NCBI RefSeq assembly: GCF_000732605.1 | Contig: NZ_JPME01000007.1 | Span: 62,001 to 126,000 of the forward strand | Direction of reading: 5' to 3' | Source of the DNA: Lacrimispora celerecrescens | GTDB taxonomy: Bacteria > Bacillota > Clostridia > Lachnospirales > Lachnospiraceae | DNA length: 64,000 nt | Shown: positions 29,339-37,798 of the stretch, piece after piece | How the letters are laid out: each line of letters opens with the position of its first letter | Numbering within the stretch: the first letter of the stretch is position 1 | Notes under the pieces: generated by a model | What the model was told of the DNA's origin: nothing | Database searches by the model: none | What the model saw: only the letters and a program-made list of their open reading frames with translations | Translations under genes and position numbers: made by a program

Positions 29339-30931
29339 TTAGTTGCTTTCGCCGTTTCCCAGCTCCTCATCGACAGCCTTTCTTACGGCAGTCACCTTTA
29401 AACCATAGATTACCTGAACGTTATTGCCCTTTTTCACCACACCATTGGCTCCGGTGCCGTTTTTCAGCACATCCTCTTCTACCAGGTCCGGATCTGTGAT
29501 GATCAGACGAAGACGGGTGAAGCAGTTATCCACCTTTTCAATATTACCGGCGCCGCCCAGGGCTTTTATAATCAATGGGGCATCCACATCGTCGGCGTCT
29601 TTTCCCTCTTTTACAGAAGCAACCTTTTCTTTATACTCCGCCTTGGTATGAAGTTTCATTTCCATGCCTTCTGTTTCACGTCCCAGAGTTTTTAAATTCA
29701 GTTTTGTAATGAGAAGGCGGAATATGGCGTAATAAACTACAAAAAATATAAGGCCTGTGACAATGTACATGGGCCAGCCGGTTTTATGAATTCCCAAAGG
29801 TACATTGAAAAGCAGGAAATCCAAAAAGCCGTTAGGACCGATAGCACGAACATTTAGTATATTAAGAACCACCATACTCAGTCCGCTTAACCCCGCATGA
29901 ACAACAAACAGGACCGGTGCCACGAACATAAAGGAAAATTCTATAGGCTCTGTAACACCTGCGATGAAAGAAGTAAATGCAGCAGGAATCAGAATGGCTT
30001 TTATCGTATTGCGGTTTTCCGGTCTGGCTGTATGATACATGGCAAGACAGGCACCCATAAGTCCGAACATCTTGGAAATTCCTCTCGCATCCCAAATCAC
30101 TGACCGGGACAATACCTGAATGGCAGGGTCTGCAATTTCTGCATAATAAATGTTTCTTGCACCCTCAAATACCTGTCCCCCTATGGTTTCAACGCCTCCA
30201 AGAGAGGTATATAAAAATGGAGTATAGACCAGGTGATGAAGGCCTGTTGGTATTAAAAGACGTTCCAGCGCGCCGTAAATAAAGATACCGAAATTCCCGG
30301 AACGATTTATGAATCCTCCAAGACTGGTGATTCCCATCTGAACAAAGGGCCATACGTAAGTAAGGAGCACAGCCAGTATTACGGTCACAGGAATCAATAC
30401 GATGAATACAAACCTGGAACCTCCGTAAATCTGAAACGCGTTTTGAAATTCTGTTTCACAAAACCGGTTATGAACCATGGCTGTTACGATTCCCAGAATA
30501 ATTCCAAGGAACACGCCCATATCCAGAATCTGCACGCCAAGCACTAAGGCCTGACCCGTTCCCCTTAAAGATTCCCCTGTAAACAGGATCCCCGTCAGAG
30601 CCATAAACTTGTTCATGGCGTTAATGAATACTAAAAATCCCAAAAGGGCGGTAAAACCGGCCTCATATTTCTTCTTATTGGCAAGGCCTGCCGCAAGTCC
30701 CACACAGAAGATCAGCCCCAGGTTATTTAAGATCGAAACCAGGGAACCAGATAAAATGGTGCCAAAGCCCTTTGTCACAGGATTGTCCATAAAGGGCAGA
30801 AGCTCCAGCAATTTTGCATTGGTAAATAAGTTCCCCACAGCGATTAAAATACCTGCGATGGGCAGGATCAAAACCGGGATGAACATTGCTTTTGAAAAGC
30901 GCTGCAACTGATCCATCACTTTATCTTTCAT
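29339..30931 (-). CDS. PTS alpha-glucoside (maltose-type) transporter, EIICB
   Basis: A 530-aa permease. The EIIC domain, about ten helices, opens with QRFSKAMFIPVLILPIAGILIAVGN split over residues 9-33 and carries FIAGVTEPIEFSFMF; the C-terminal EIIB domain has its phospho-Cys in VDNCFTRLRL near 460. No EIIA domain is present. The longest frame begins with TTG at 30946; the ATG at 30931 has GGAGG eight bases upstream. Pairing with a CDMP-type GH4 enzyme points to maltose or isomeric alpha-glucosides. Confidence 0.92.
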   Translation of the reverse strand: MKDKVMDQLQRFSKAMFIPVLILPIAGILIAVGNLFTNAKLLELLPFMDNPVTKGFGTILSGSLVSILNNLGLIFCVGLAAGLANKKKYEAGFTALLGFLVFINAMNKFMALTGILFTGESLRGTGQALVLGVQILDMGVFLGIILGIVTAMVHNRFCETEFQNAFQIYGGSRFVFIVLIPVTVILAVLLTYVWPFVQMGITSLGGFINRSGNFGIFIYGALERLLIPTGLHHLVYTPFLYTSLGGVETIGGQVFEGARNIYYAEIADPAIQVLSRSVIWDARGISKMFGLMGACLAMYHTARPENRNTIKAILIPAAFTSFIAGVTEPIEFSFMFVAPVLFVVHAGLSGLSMVVLNILNVRAIGPNGFLDFLLFNVPLGIHKTGWPMYIVTGLIFFVVYYAIFRLLITKLNLKTLGRETEGMEMKLHTKAEYKEKVASVKEGKDADDVDAPLIIKALGGAGNIEKVDNCFTRLRLIITDPDLVEEDVLKNGTGANGVVKKGNNVQVIYGLKVTAVRKAVDEELGNGESN

Positions 30932-30973
30932 TCTCTTTTCCTCCAACTATTAAAAAATGGTTTTCTATTTTTC

Positions 30974-31003
30974 ATTTCACGTGAAATTTATATCCGTATT
31001 ATA
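30974..31003 (-). promoter_or_regulatory. PTS/GH4 operon promoter with operator palindrome
   Basis: TATAAT on the minus strand (31003-30998) is followed by the perfect 14-bp palindrome ATTTCACGTGAAAT (30974-30987), where a repressor would block initiation. The -35 region (TATACA) is weak, as at regulated promoters. Confidence 0.6.
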
Positions 31004-31045
31004 GCCGCCATGTTCCCCTTTGTATATACTTTGGGAAAGAATAGG

Positions 31046-31073
31046 AACCTGTTATTCCAAGTGGTAACAGGTT
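31046..31073 (-). promoter_or_regulatory. Inverted repeat upstream of the PTS promoter
   Basis: Arms AACCTGTTA and TAACAGGTT with a 10-base centre lie about 20 bp upstream of the -35 region. It may be a binding site of the adjacent RpiR regulator or part of the terminator region; function not proven. Confidence 0.45.
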
Positions 31074-31074
31074 T

Positions 31075-31115
31075 CAAAAAAAGTCCGGATGTCGCTATTT
31101 TAAACGTCATCCGGA
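31075..31115 (-). terminator. Terminator of the RpiR regulator gene
   Basis: Stem TCCGGATG/CATCCGGA (31084-31091 and 31108-31115) followed on the minus strand by a run of seven or more T, right behind the regulator stop codon. Confidence 0.85.
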
Positions 31116-31119
31116 ACCT

Positions 31120-31929
31120 TTATTCTTCTTTTTTATCCATATTTTGAAGCACTTTATGATATTCGTAAATTAAAAACTCCATCAGCATGAACACATTGGG
31201 GAAAAATGTATTTGCCATCATATTTCTGTCATCCAGCTTATTGCTGTCCTCTATGCGAAACTGCATATCTGTTATGGAGCTGACCCGGTTTTCCGCCTCA
31301 TTGGTAAAGGACACAGTAAATATGCCGTTCTCTCTGGCAGTCTTCACCCGGTCTGCTACCCAGTCGGTTTCTCCTGATCTGGATACTACAATGAGCATTT
31401 TCATATTCTCCAGATTGTTTTCAAAAACACCGATGGAATCCATTCCATTGGAATAAATGCATTTTATCCCAAGGACAAGAAGCTTTTTTGTTAAATATTC
31501 CACAGGAATAGCGGAAAATCCCGTTGCGTATAAAAATACGTAACCCCCTTCCAGACGGCCAAGCCGCCTGGCAAATTCCCGGATGTCCTCATAGGAATTA
31601 TACTTTAGAAGAGAGTTGGAGCAAAAGCTGTTGATAAACTGCATTCCGGCATCCTCATTGTCCTTAGCCCGGTTAACAAGGGGAAGCAATTTGTAATACA
31701 TGTCCACAAATCCGCTGTAGCCCAGCTTTTTTGTCAGGCGCATAATGGTTGAGGTGGAGGTGTAATTTTCCTTTGCAACTCCCCTTACCCCCATTTTAAG
31801 CATGGAATCCATGTGTTCTATGATATAATGGAGAACACTATCCTCCACCTCAGTCAGGTTCTTTCCCGCTGTCAGCTTGCTTAAATCCACCATTCCTGCT
31901 ACCCTTCTTTCCTCATTCTCGTCTCTCAT
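31120..31929 (-). CDS. RpiR family regulator of the alpha-glucoside operon
   Basis: A 269-aa regulator with HTH_6 (LTEVEDSVLHYIIEHMDSML and STSTIMRLTKKLGYSGF, residues 25-75) and a SIS domain (GYVFLYATGFSAIPVEYL and VVSRSGETDWV, about 125-190). Located directly upstream of the PTS/GH4 genes and separated from them by its own terminator, it most likely senses a phospho-alpha-glucoside. The first ATG (31929) lies four bases from the stop of the small upstream gene; the ATG at 31893 has a better Shine-Dalgarno (GAAGGG) and may be the true start. Confidence 0.88.
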   Translation of the reverse strand: MRDENEERRVAGMVDLSKLTAGKNLTEVEDSVLHYIIEHMDSMLKMGVRGVAKENYTSTSTIMRLTKKLGYSGFVDMYYKLLPLVNRAKDNEDAGMQFINSFCSNSLLKYNSYEDIREFARRLGRLEGGYVFLYATGFSAIPVEYLTKKLLVLGIKCIYSNGMDSIGVFENNLENMKMLIVVSRSGETDWVADRVKTARENGIFTVSFTNEAENRVSSITDMQFRIEDSNKLDDRNMMANTFFPNVFMLMEFLIYEYHKVLQNMDKKEE

Positions 31930-31932
31930 CCA

Positions 31933-32220
31933 TTATAAAAAATCTTCATACCCCTGGATCATGGGATAAGGGGCGCAGTCCTTTAACGGTGCAGTTATTG
32001 TACCCTTCACATAGGTGCTGAATCCATGACGGCGAAAATCTTCCTTGTTCTTATTTTTTATCAGTCGGCCACCCCTGCCCACTTCTCCGATGTAATTCCC
32101 GTTCTGGTCGTAGATTTCTTTTCCATAGAACTTCCCAAGAATCCTTCCATCACAGGCGGCCAAGTAATCCCTCTGCCTTACTCCGATATAGTTTCCTTGC
32201 CAATTCCAATAACGTTCCAT
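31933..32220 (-). CDS. Small tyrosine/glycine-rich protein of unknown function (beta-flower-like)
   Basis: A 95-aa protein with recurrent short strand-turn units: WNWQGNYIGVRQRDYL, CDGRILGKFYGKEI, DQNGNYIGEVGRGGRLI. The spacing of NGNYIG-type turns about 35 residues apart resembles proteins named 4-fold beta flower. AGGAAGG precedes the ATG by ten bases. It stands four bases before the RpiR gene and is probably co-transcribed. No signal peptide, membrane segment or catalytic motif seen. I do not know its function. Confidence 0.65.
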   Translation of the reverse strand: MERYWNWQGNYIGVRQRDYLAACDGRILGKFYGKEIYDQNGNYIGEVGRGGRLIKNKNKEDFRRHGFSTYVKGTITAPLKDCAPYPMIQGYEDFL

Positions 32221-32321
32221 TGAAATCCATCCTTCCTCTTTTCATTCTCTGCAATCATACACCATTTTTCCTCAAAAAGAAACACTTCAGGGAGGCACAT
32301 TGCTAAATTTTCAATGAATGC

Positions 32322-32350
32322 TGGATTTTTCACGGGTTCTGTTATATAAT
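32322..32350 (+). promoter_or_regulatory. Candidate promoter of the DAHP synthase gene
   Basis: TATAAT at 32345-32350, with a poor -35 (TGGATT) 17 bases upstream, 44 nt before the start codon. The -10 is convincing, the -35 is not. Confidence 0.4.
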
Positions 32351-32393
32351 CAACAGAAAAAACACAGAATAATCACATACACAGGAGGATGCC

Positions 32394-33423
32394 ATGGGAT
32401 TTCAATACGTAAACAACCTGCCAAGCCCGGAAGAGATCAAGAATCGCTTTCCGCTTCCAGCAGAATTTAAAGCCCTTAAAATAGAACGAGATCAAGCAAT
32501 CAGCGATGTACTCACCGGAAAGAGCGATAAATTTCTTGTTATTATCGGTCCTTGCTCCGCTGATAATGAGGAGTCTGTTTCTGATTATGTGAACCGGCTT
32601 GTGAAGGTACAGGAAAAGACAAAAGACCGTCTGATCCTCATCCCAAGAATCTATACCAACAAGCCCAGAACCACAGGGGAAGGTTACAAGGGAATGCTTC
32701 ACCAGCCTGATCCTGAAAAAAAAGCCGGACATGCACGAAGGCCTCATTGCCATCCGAAGAATGCACATGAATGTGTTTCTGGAAACTGGTTTATCCACAG
32801 CCGATGAGATGCTGTATCCGGAAAACCTGGGATATCTTGACGATATCATGTCTTACATTGCCATTGGTGCCCGTTCCGTGGAAAATCAGCAGCATCGTCT
32901 GACCTCCAGTGCCTGTGACGTCGCCGTAGGTATGAAAAATCCTACCAGCGGAGACATGTCTGTTATGCTTAACTCCGTTGTGGCCGCACAACAGGCCCAT
33001 GATTTCACCTACAGAGGTTGGGAAGTGAAAAGCAGTGGTAATCCATTGGCCCACACCATCTTAAGAGGTGCAGTCAATAAGCACGGTCAGTGCATCCCCA
33101 ACTACCACTTTGAAGATTTATTCCTTCTTCATGAGATGTACAGCCGGCGCAATCTCCAGAACCCAGCCTGCATTGTGGACACCAATCACTCCAATTCCAG
33201 CAAAAAATTCAAGGAACAGATCCGTATTTCCAAGGAAGTCCTGCACAGCAGAAAACATTCCACGGAAATCCGTTCCCTGGTTAAAGGCCTGATGATTGAA
33301 AGCTACATTGAGCCGGGCAGCCAGAAGGTAGGGGAAGGCTTCTACGGAAAATCCATAACCGATCCTTGCCTTGGCTGGGAAGATTCCGAGCGTCTGATCT
33401 ATGAAATCGCTGAAAATGCATAA
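32394..33423 (+). pseudogene. aroF: 3-deoxy-7-phosphoheptulonate synthase (DAHP synthase, AroF/G/H type), frameshifted
   Basis: First enzyme of the shikimate pathway, condensing PEP and erythrose-4-phosphate. Frame 1 (32394 to about 32720) gives the N-terminus with IIGPCSADN and LIPRIYTNKPRTTGEGYKG; frame 2 (from about 32724 to 33423) continues with DMHEGLIAIRRMHMNVFLETG, RSVENQQHR and CIVDTNHSNSSKK. The break falls in a run of eight A (32716-32723); with seven A the sequence reads EKKPDMHEGL without interruption, giving about 342 aa. All metal and substrate motifs are present across both parts. The uncorrected sequence cannot make the whole enzyme. AGGAGG lies five bases before the ATG. Confidence 0.85.
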
Positions 33424-33433
33424 TATTTTAAAT

Positions 33434-33475
33434 CATGCCAGAGACATTTTAATTCTCTGGCATGTTCCTTTTTAC
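33434..33475 (+). terminator. Terminator of the DAHP synthase gene
   Basis: Stem CATGCCAGAGA/TCTCTGGCATG (33434-33444 and 33454-33464) followed by TTCCTTTTT, ten bases after the stop codon. Confidence 0.88.
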
Positions 33476-33544
33476 TGATTACTCTTCGTATTCTCCGTTT
33501 ATTATTAGTATTTTATCCATTTTTCAATTTTTTTCAACTTTCTC

Positions 33545-33688
33545 TTGTTTTTCTACCAAGAGATGATAGAATAAAATTGAAGTCAGTTATATGACTCTTC
33601 ATCCAGTTGATACCTACATAACCCTCTATGCAGTTGTTGGCACGTTCAAGCCGGATTTATCCGGCGATCAGGAAAAGGAGGTATGGGT
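33545..33688 (+). promoter_or_regulatory. Candidate promoter and leader of the HPr-like gene
   Basis: TTGTTT (33545-33550), 16 bases, TAGAAT (33567-33572). The roughly 100-nt leader can form a small GCCGGA/TCCGGC hairpin (33650-33665) just before the AAAGGAGG Shine-Dalgarno. No known riboswitch recognised. Confidence 0.35.
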
Positions 33689-33934
33689 ATGCGGACCATT
33701 GAAGTCGATATCCAGCTGCGTTACACCCCCATTCCCCTCGCGCTTTTAATCAACACCGCTAACGCCTTTGACTGTGATATCTTTATTGACTACGGTTTAA
33801 CAAAGGTTAATGTCAAGGACTACGACGAGATGAAAAAAGGGCTTAATACGCAGAATCGGAACTTACAATTTAATTTCGACGGCATTGATGAACTGGCCGC
33901 CGAAGGACGGATCGAGATGCTGTTTCAACCATAA
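33689..33934 (+). CDS. HPr-like protein lacking the active-site histidine
   Basis: An 81-aa protein aligning along its length with the PTS phosphocarrier HPr: the first strand IEVDIQL, helix LALLINTANAFDCDIFID, strand TKVNVKDYDEMKKGL. The HPr active site GLHARPA is replaced by RYTPIPLA, so His15 corresponds to Thr13 and Arg17 to Ile. The regulatory Ser46 position (KSIMG in HPr) carries Asp44. It cannot relay phosphate through His and may be regulatory, like Crh of bacilli. The ATG at 33683 is too close to AAGGAGG (one base); the next, at 33689, has seven bases. Fold assignment by eye. Confidence 0.65.
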   Translation: MRTIEVDIQLRYTPIPLALLINTANAFDCDIFIDYGLTKVNVKDYDEMKKGLNTQNRNLQFNFDGIDELAAEGRIEMLFQP

Positions 33935-33966
33935 TCCGTCAGAAAGGAACCTTTATGAACTATCAT

Positions 33967-34014
33967 AAAAAAGAGAGTTGATATTAGCATAATGCTGATC
34001 ATCAACTCTCTTTT
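33967..34014. terminator. Bidirectional terminator between the HPr-like gene and uppP
   Basis: AAAAGAGAGTTGAT (33969-33982) pairs with ATCAACTCTCTTTT (34001-34014); A- and T-runs on the two sides allow termination of both convergent genes. Confidence 0.88.
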
Positions 34015-34024
34015 CATTATTTTC

Positions 34025-34858
34025 TTAGCCAATAAAAGCCGTAATGATAAAATACAAAAGCACCACTGCTCCCAATACAATTCTGTAATATCCGAAGAAT
34101 TTAAAATCATGCTGTCTGATATATCCCATTAAAAACTTAATAGAATAAATAGAAACTACAAAAGCCACCACCATACCTAAAATCAGATAGAAGATCTGAG
34201 ATCCGGTAAAATTCATTCCATATTTCACAACCTTTAAAAGGCTGGCTCCGAACATCACCGGGATTCCCAGGAAAAAAGAAAACTCAGCGGAAGCCGCACG
34301 GGAACATCCCAGGATCATGGCGCCGAGAATGGTGGCGCCGGAACGGGAGGTACCCGGAATCAGGGCCAGAAGCTGAAACAGACCGATCCAGAGAGCTGTC
34401 TGATACGAGATATCTCCCACCTTCTGAACTTCAAAACTCCGATACTGGTTTCTGTTCTCAATAAAAATAAACAGAACACCATAGAGGATCAGGGTCGCTG
34501 CAACTACATAGCCGTTCATCAGATACTCATCAAGAATATCATCCACCAGAAATCCGATCACTGCTGCCGGGATGCAGGCTAAGATGATCTTTGACCAGAG
34601 TACCAGGGTCGCCTGCTTCTGTGCCGGTTTTTTTCTCACGGAAAATGGATTGAGCTTATCAAAATACAGTACCAGTACCGTCAGGATCGCACCCAGCTGG
34701 ATTACCACCAAAAACATGTTTTTAAAGGCAGACGGCTGATTCAAGTGTATGATTTCATCCACCAGAATCATGTGACCCGTACTGCTTATGGGAAGCCACT
34801 CAGTAAAGCCCTCCACAATTCCAAGAACAATTACTTTTAAAATCTCAATGATATTCAT
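34025..34858 (-). CDS. uppP: Undecaprenyl-diphosphate phosphatase
   Basis: A 277-aa BacA/UppP membrane enzyme recycling the lipid carrier for cell-wall synthesis and conferring bacitracin tolerance. Both active-site motifs are present: [14 protein letters not shown] at residues 15-28 and [14 protein letters not shown] near 170. About eight membrane helices. It follows ung by 18 nt on the same strand and may share its transcript. A weak AGGGG lies seven bases before ATG. Confidence 0.95.
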   Translation of the reverse strand: MNIIEILKVIVLGIVEGFTEWLPISSTGHMILVDEIIHLNQPSAFKNMFLVVIQLGAILTVLVLYFDKLNPFSVRKKPAQKQATLVLWSKIILACIPAAVIGFLVDDILDEYLMNGYVVAATLILYGVLFIFIENRNQYRSFEVQKVGDISYQTALWIGLFQLLALIPGTSRSGATILGAMILGCSRAASAEFSFFLGIPVMFGASLLKVVKYGMNFTGSQIFYLILGMVVAFVVSIYSIKFLMGYIRQHDFKFFGYYRIVLGAVVLLYFIITAFIG

Positions 34859-34876
34859 TCCTTTTCCCCTGTCTTT

Positions 34877-35551
34877 TTAAATATTTTCAATCTGCCAGTC
34901 AATAGGCTCCAACCCATTTTCCTTTAAATAGGCATTGGTTCTGCTAAAATGTTTACAGCCAAAGAATCCTCTGTATGCGGAAAGAGGGCTTGGGTGAGGC
35001 GCCTCTAAAATCAGGTGCCTGGGGTTTGTGAGCATGACCTTCTTATTCTGAGCCGGGCGTCCCCATAAAAGGAATACCATGGGCCGGTCCTGTTCATTCA
35101 AAATCTTAATGGCGGCATCCGTAAAGGATTCCCAGCCGATCCCCTGATGGGAGTTGGCAGCATGAGCGCGAACCGTAAGTACCGTATTAAGAAGCATGAC
35201 CCCCTGCTCCGCCCACTTTTTTAAATATCCGTTATTGGGAACCTCTAAGCCTAAATCTTCCCGCAGCTCCTGATAAATATTTACAAGGGACGGAGGAATA
35301 TCCACATCAGGCTTTACGGAAAAACAAAGCCCGTGGGCCTGCCCATTATTATGATAAGGATCCTGACCTAAAATCACTACCTTGGCTTTGGAAAGAGGCG
35401 TGAACTGAAACGCATTAAAAATATCGTTTGGATCAGGAAAGACCTGGGCCGTTTCATATTCATGCTTTACTTTCTGATAAAGTTCCCTGTAATATGGCTT
35501 TTTAAACTCTTCGCTTAAGGGTTCCAGCCAGTCGTTCTCAATTGCTCCCAT
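34877..35551 (-). CDS. ung: Uracil-DNA glycosylase, family 1
   Basis: A 224-aa base-excision repair enzyme removing uracil from DNA. Motif A GQDPYHNNGQAHGLCFSV (catalytic Asp in GQDPYH) near residue 62 and motif B HPSPLSAYRGFFG near 186 (catalytic His) are intact. FLLWGRPAQNKK fits the uracil pocket. AAGGAG precedes ATG by five bases. Normal length. Confidence 0.97.
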   Translation of the reverse strand: MGAIENDWLEPLSEEFKKPYYRELYQKVKHEYETAQVFPDPNDIFNAFQFTPLSKAKVVILGQDPYHNNGQAHGLCFSVKPDVDIPPSLVNIYQELREDLGLEVPNNGYLKKWAEQGVMLLNTVLTVRAHAANSHQGIGWESFTDAAIKILNEQDRPMVFLLWGRPAQNKKVMLTNPRHLILEAPHPSPLSAYRGFFGCKHFSRTNAYLKENGLEPIDWQIENI

Positions 35552-35580
35552 TCTTTCTCCTTTGCATTATAAAATAAACC

Positions 35581-36342
35581 TTAAATCCTCACGGGCACTC
35601 CCATGACCTTTAAATACTGCTTTAATTCCATGATCTCCAGTTCCTTATAATGGAACAGGGATGCCGCTAAAGCCGCATCTGCCTTTCCTTCTGTCAGGGC
35701 ATGATAAAAATGCTCCATCGTGCCTGCGCCGCCTGATGCGATCACAGGAACGGAAACATTCTCTGCGATGATGCGGTTTAACTCATCATCGTATCCGGCC
35801 TTTGTTCCGTCGCAGTCCATGCTGGTAAGCAGGATCTCCCCTGCTCCAAGTCTGTCTGCCTTCATGGCCCATTCCACCGCGTCCAGTCCGGTATCGATCC
35901 TGCCTCCGTTTTTATACACGTTCCAGCCGCTTCCATCCACACGCCTTCTGGCATCAATGGCGACCACCACACATTGACGTCCGAATTTACCTGCTGCGTC
36001 AGAAATTAGCTGAGGAGTATTAATTGCCGAGGAATTAATGGATATCTTATCTGCGCCTTCCCTTAAAAGCATTTTAAAATCCTCAACCGTGCGGATTCCC
36101 CCGCCAACCGTAAATGGGATAAATACCTTTTCTGCCACCCGGCGCACCATGTCCACCACCGTATTCCGGTTATCAGAAGATGCAGTGATATCAAGGAACA
36201 CCAGCTCATCGGCACCGGCTCTGTCATAAGCCGCTGCAATCTCCACCGGGTCCCCGGCATCCTTTAAATTCACGAAATTAACACCTTTTACTACTCTACC
36301 GTCCATCACATCCAGACATGGAATGATCCTCTTTGTAAGCAT
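35581..36342 (-). CDS. hisF: Imidazole glycerol phosphate synthase, cyclase subunit
   Basis: A 253-aa TIM barrel forming imidazole glycerol phosphate and AICAR in histidine synthesis. [22 protein letters not shown] opens the protein and contains catalytic Asp11; VAIDARR and [13 protein letters not shown] (second catalytic Asp) follow. It uses ammonia supplied by HisH, encoded 12 nt upstream. GGAGG lies six bases before ATG. Confidence 0.96.
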   Translation of the reverse strand: MLTKRIIPCLDVMDGRVVKGVNFVNLKDAGDPVEIAAAYDRAGADELVFLDITASSDNRNTVVDMVRRVAEKVFIPFTVGGGIRTVEDFKMLLREGADKISINSSAINTPQLISDAAGKFGRQCVVVAIDARRRVDGSGWNVYKNGGRIDTGLDAVEWAMKADRLGAGEILLTSMDCDGTKAGYDDELNRIIAENVSVPVIASGGAGTMEHFYHALTEGKADAALAASLFHYKELEIMELKQYLKVMGVPVRI

Positions 36343-36353
36343 CCGGCACCTCC

Positions 36354-36962
36354 TTAAGTCAATTCAATGAAATTTTTCAGAATGTTTAAACCTGTATCAC
36401 CGCTCTTTTCCGGATGAAACTGGCAGGCAAAAAGATTTTCACGTTCCACCGATGCCCCAAACCGGATCCCATAGGATGCAGATGCGGCCACATCGGATTC
36501 CCGTCCCGCTTCTAAATAATATGAATGGACAAAATACACATATGCCCCGGAATCAATTCCTTTAAAAAGTCTTGTACCAGGCTTTATATCCAGACGGTTC
36601 CAGCCCATGTGAGGGACTTTAAGCCCCGGCGTGTCCGGAAATCTCACGATCTTACCCGGAAGCAGGGATAGCCCCCTGACCCCTTCGCTCTCTCCGCTGC
36701 TTTCAAAGAAAAGCTGAAGCCCCAGGCATATCCCGAGAAAAGGCGTTCCTCTTGAAACCACTAGATGAATCACATCCACCAGCTCATACTGATGAAGCTT
36801 TTCCATCGCATCGCCAAAAGAACCAACACCCGGAAGAATCACCTTGTCCGCCGAAAGGAGGAGCTCCTTGTCCCGGCTTACCACCGGTTTTTCCCCCAAT
36901 GCGGTCAGAGCTTTCTCCACACTCTTTAAGTTTCCAGCATCGTAGTCGATAATCGCAATCAT
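36354..36962 (-). CDS. hisH: Imidazole glycerol phosphate synthase, glutaminase subunit
   Basis: A 202-aa class I glutamine amidotransferase providing ammonia to HisF. The nucleophile Cys is in [11 protein letters not shown] near residue 80 and the His-Glu pair in CQFHPEKSG near 183. [12 protein letters not shown] is the usual start. A GTG at 36971 is in frame, but AAAGAGG stands eight bases before the ATG at 36962. No other his gene lies in the window; the pair forms a stand-alone unit. Confidence 0.94.
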   Translation of the reverse strand: MIAIIDYDAGNLKSVEKALTALGEKPVVSRDKELLLSADKVILPGVGSFGDAMEKLHQYELVDVIHLVVSRGTPFLGICLGLQLFFESSGESEGVRGLSLLPGKIVRFPDTPGLKVPHMGWNRLDIKPGTRLFKGIDSGAYVYFVHSYYLEAGRESDVAASASYGIRFGASVERENLFACQFHPEKSGDTGLNILKNFIELT

Positions 36963-37033
36963 GGCCGTCACCTCTTTACGTCTTTTTTCAACATTTTAAC
37001 ACAGTAACGTGTAATGTACAACGCAAAATAAGC

Positions 37034-37651
37034 CTATAATTTCCGAAAGAATTCCGTAGAATTTTCTAAAACAGCATCAGCCTTTCCCTTTACCGTATCC
37101 GGCAGTTGGGCAAATTTACCGTGAATCCGGTACATATGGGACTTTTTGTTTATGGACACCGTCTTCTCAAAAGGCCAGCGTATGACCGTTGGAGTCTGAA
37201 AGCCTACCCCAAGTTCCAAAACCAGCAGTTTCTTATTAAGGGTTCCAGCCAGCCACATGGTAAAAGCTTTCCACTGGGGAAGGTAGCCCTCTTCTATGTA
37301 ATCCTCTGCCTCTATGGTATTGCCTGTAAGAGGTGCCCCGCAATGCGGACAGACATCCTGTGGAATCTCTCCCGGCTCCCAAATATCCTTTGTACAAGTT
37401 TTAGAGCACTGCCTCCATGTCGCGTTCCCGCAAGGTGCTACCATCCGGCTCTGTTCCAGAGGAGATTTAAGTATCTCTCCATCGGTCACTGTAGTTACAA
37501 TAAAAAAGTCCTTGTCCTTTATGAGTTCATTCATTTTCTCATAAAGAATTCCCATATCCGGTATTCCCTCTGCCTTCCATTCCTCTCCGATTCCAATCAA
37601 AAGCTTCTCACAAGCTGCTATTTCTTCTAAAATCTGCTCATTCACAGTCAT
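37034..37651 (-). CDS. Sirtuin-like protein, incomplete Sir2 fold
   Basis: A 205-aa protein. APCGNATWRQCSKTC and VCPHCGAPL could form a four-cysteine zinc ribbon as in Sir2 deacetylases, and KKLLVLELGVGFQTPTVIRWPFE resembles the later Rossmann strand with the following NAD-binding loop. The N-terminal GAGxS and the catalytic His motif of true sirtuins are missing or not recognisable; the N-terminus is instead a helical segment with DFFIVTTVTDG. The open frame is complete with a good Shine-Dalgarno, so this is probably a divergent family, not a fragment. Function uncertain. Confidence 0.5.
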   Translation of the reverse strand: MTVNEQILEEIAACEKLLIGIGEEWKAEGIPDMGILYEKMNELIKDKDFFIVTTVTDGEILKSPLEQSRMVAPCGNATWRQCSKTCTKDIWEPGEIPQDVCPHCGAPLTGNTIEAEDYIEEGYLPQWKAFTMWLAGTLNKKLLVLELGVGFQTPTVIRWPFEKTVSINKKSHMYRIHGKFAQLPDTVKGKADAVLENSTEFFRKL

Positions 37652-37798
37652 CTAACCACCTTCTTTTTCAAACAATACGTATTTATTATACATCAAAGGC
37701 CATTTTAAGAAAAGAAGGAAATTCTGTTCTTGCGGCTTGCCATGGAAATATGCTATACTAATCCATGCGAAAATAATGAAAAAGGAAGTCAGCAGATT

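Noticed and set aside
32716-32723. Programmed frameshifting in the DAHP synthase gene
   Set aside because: No enhancer structure seen and no precedent known to me for this enzyme; error or mutation is simpler.
32373-32849. 158-codon minus-strand frame over the DAHP synthase gene
   Set aside because: Shadow; the plus-strand protein is conserved on both sides of its frameshift.
37106-37630. 174-codon open frame opposite the sirtuin-like gene
   Set aside because: Antisense shadow without ribosome site; the minus-strand gene has zinc-ribbon motifs and a Shine-Dalgarno.
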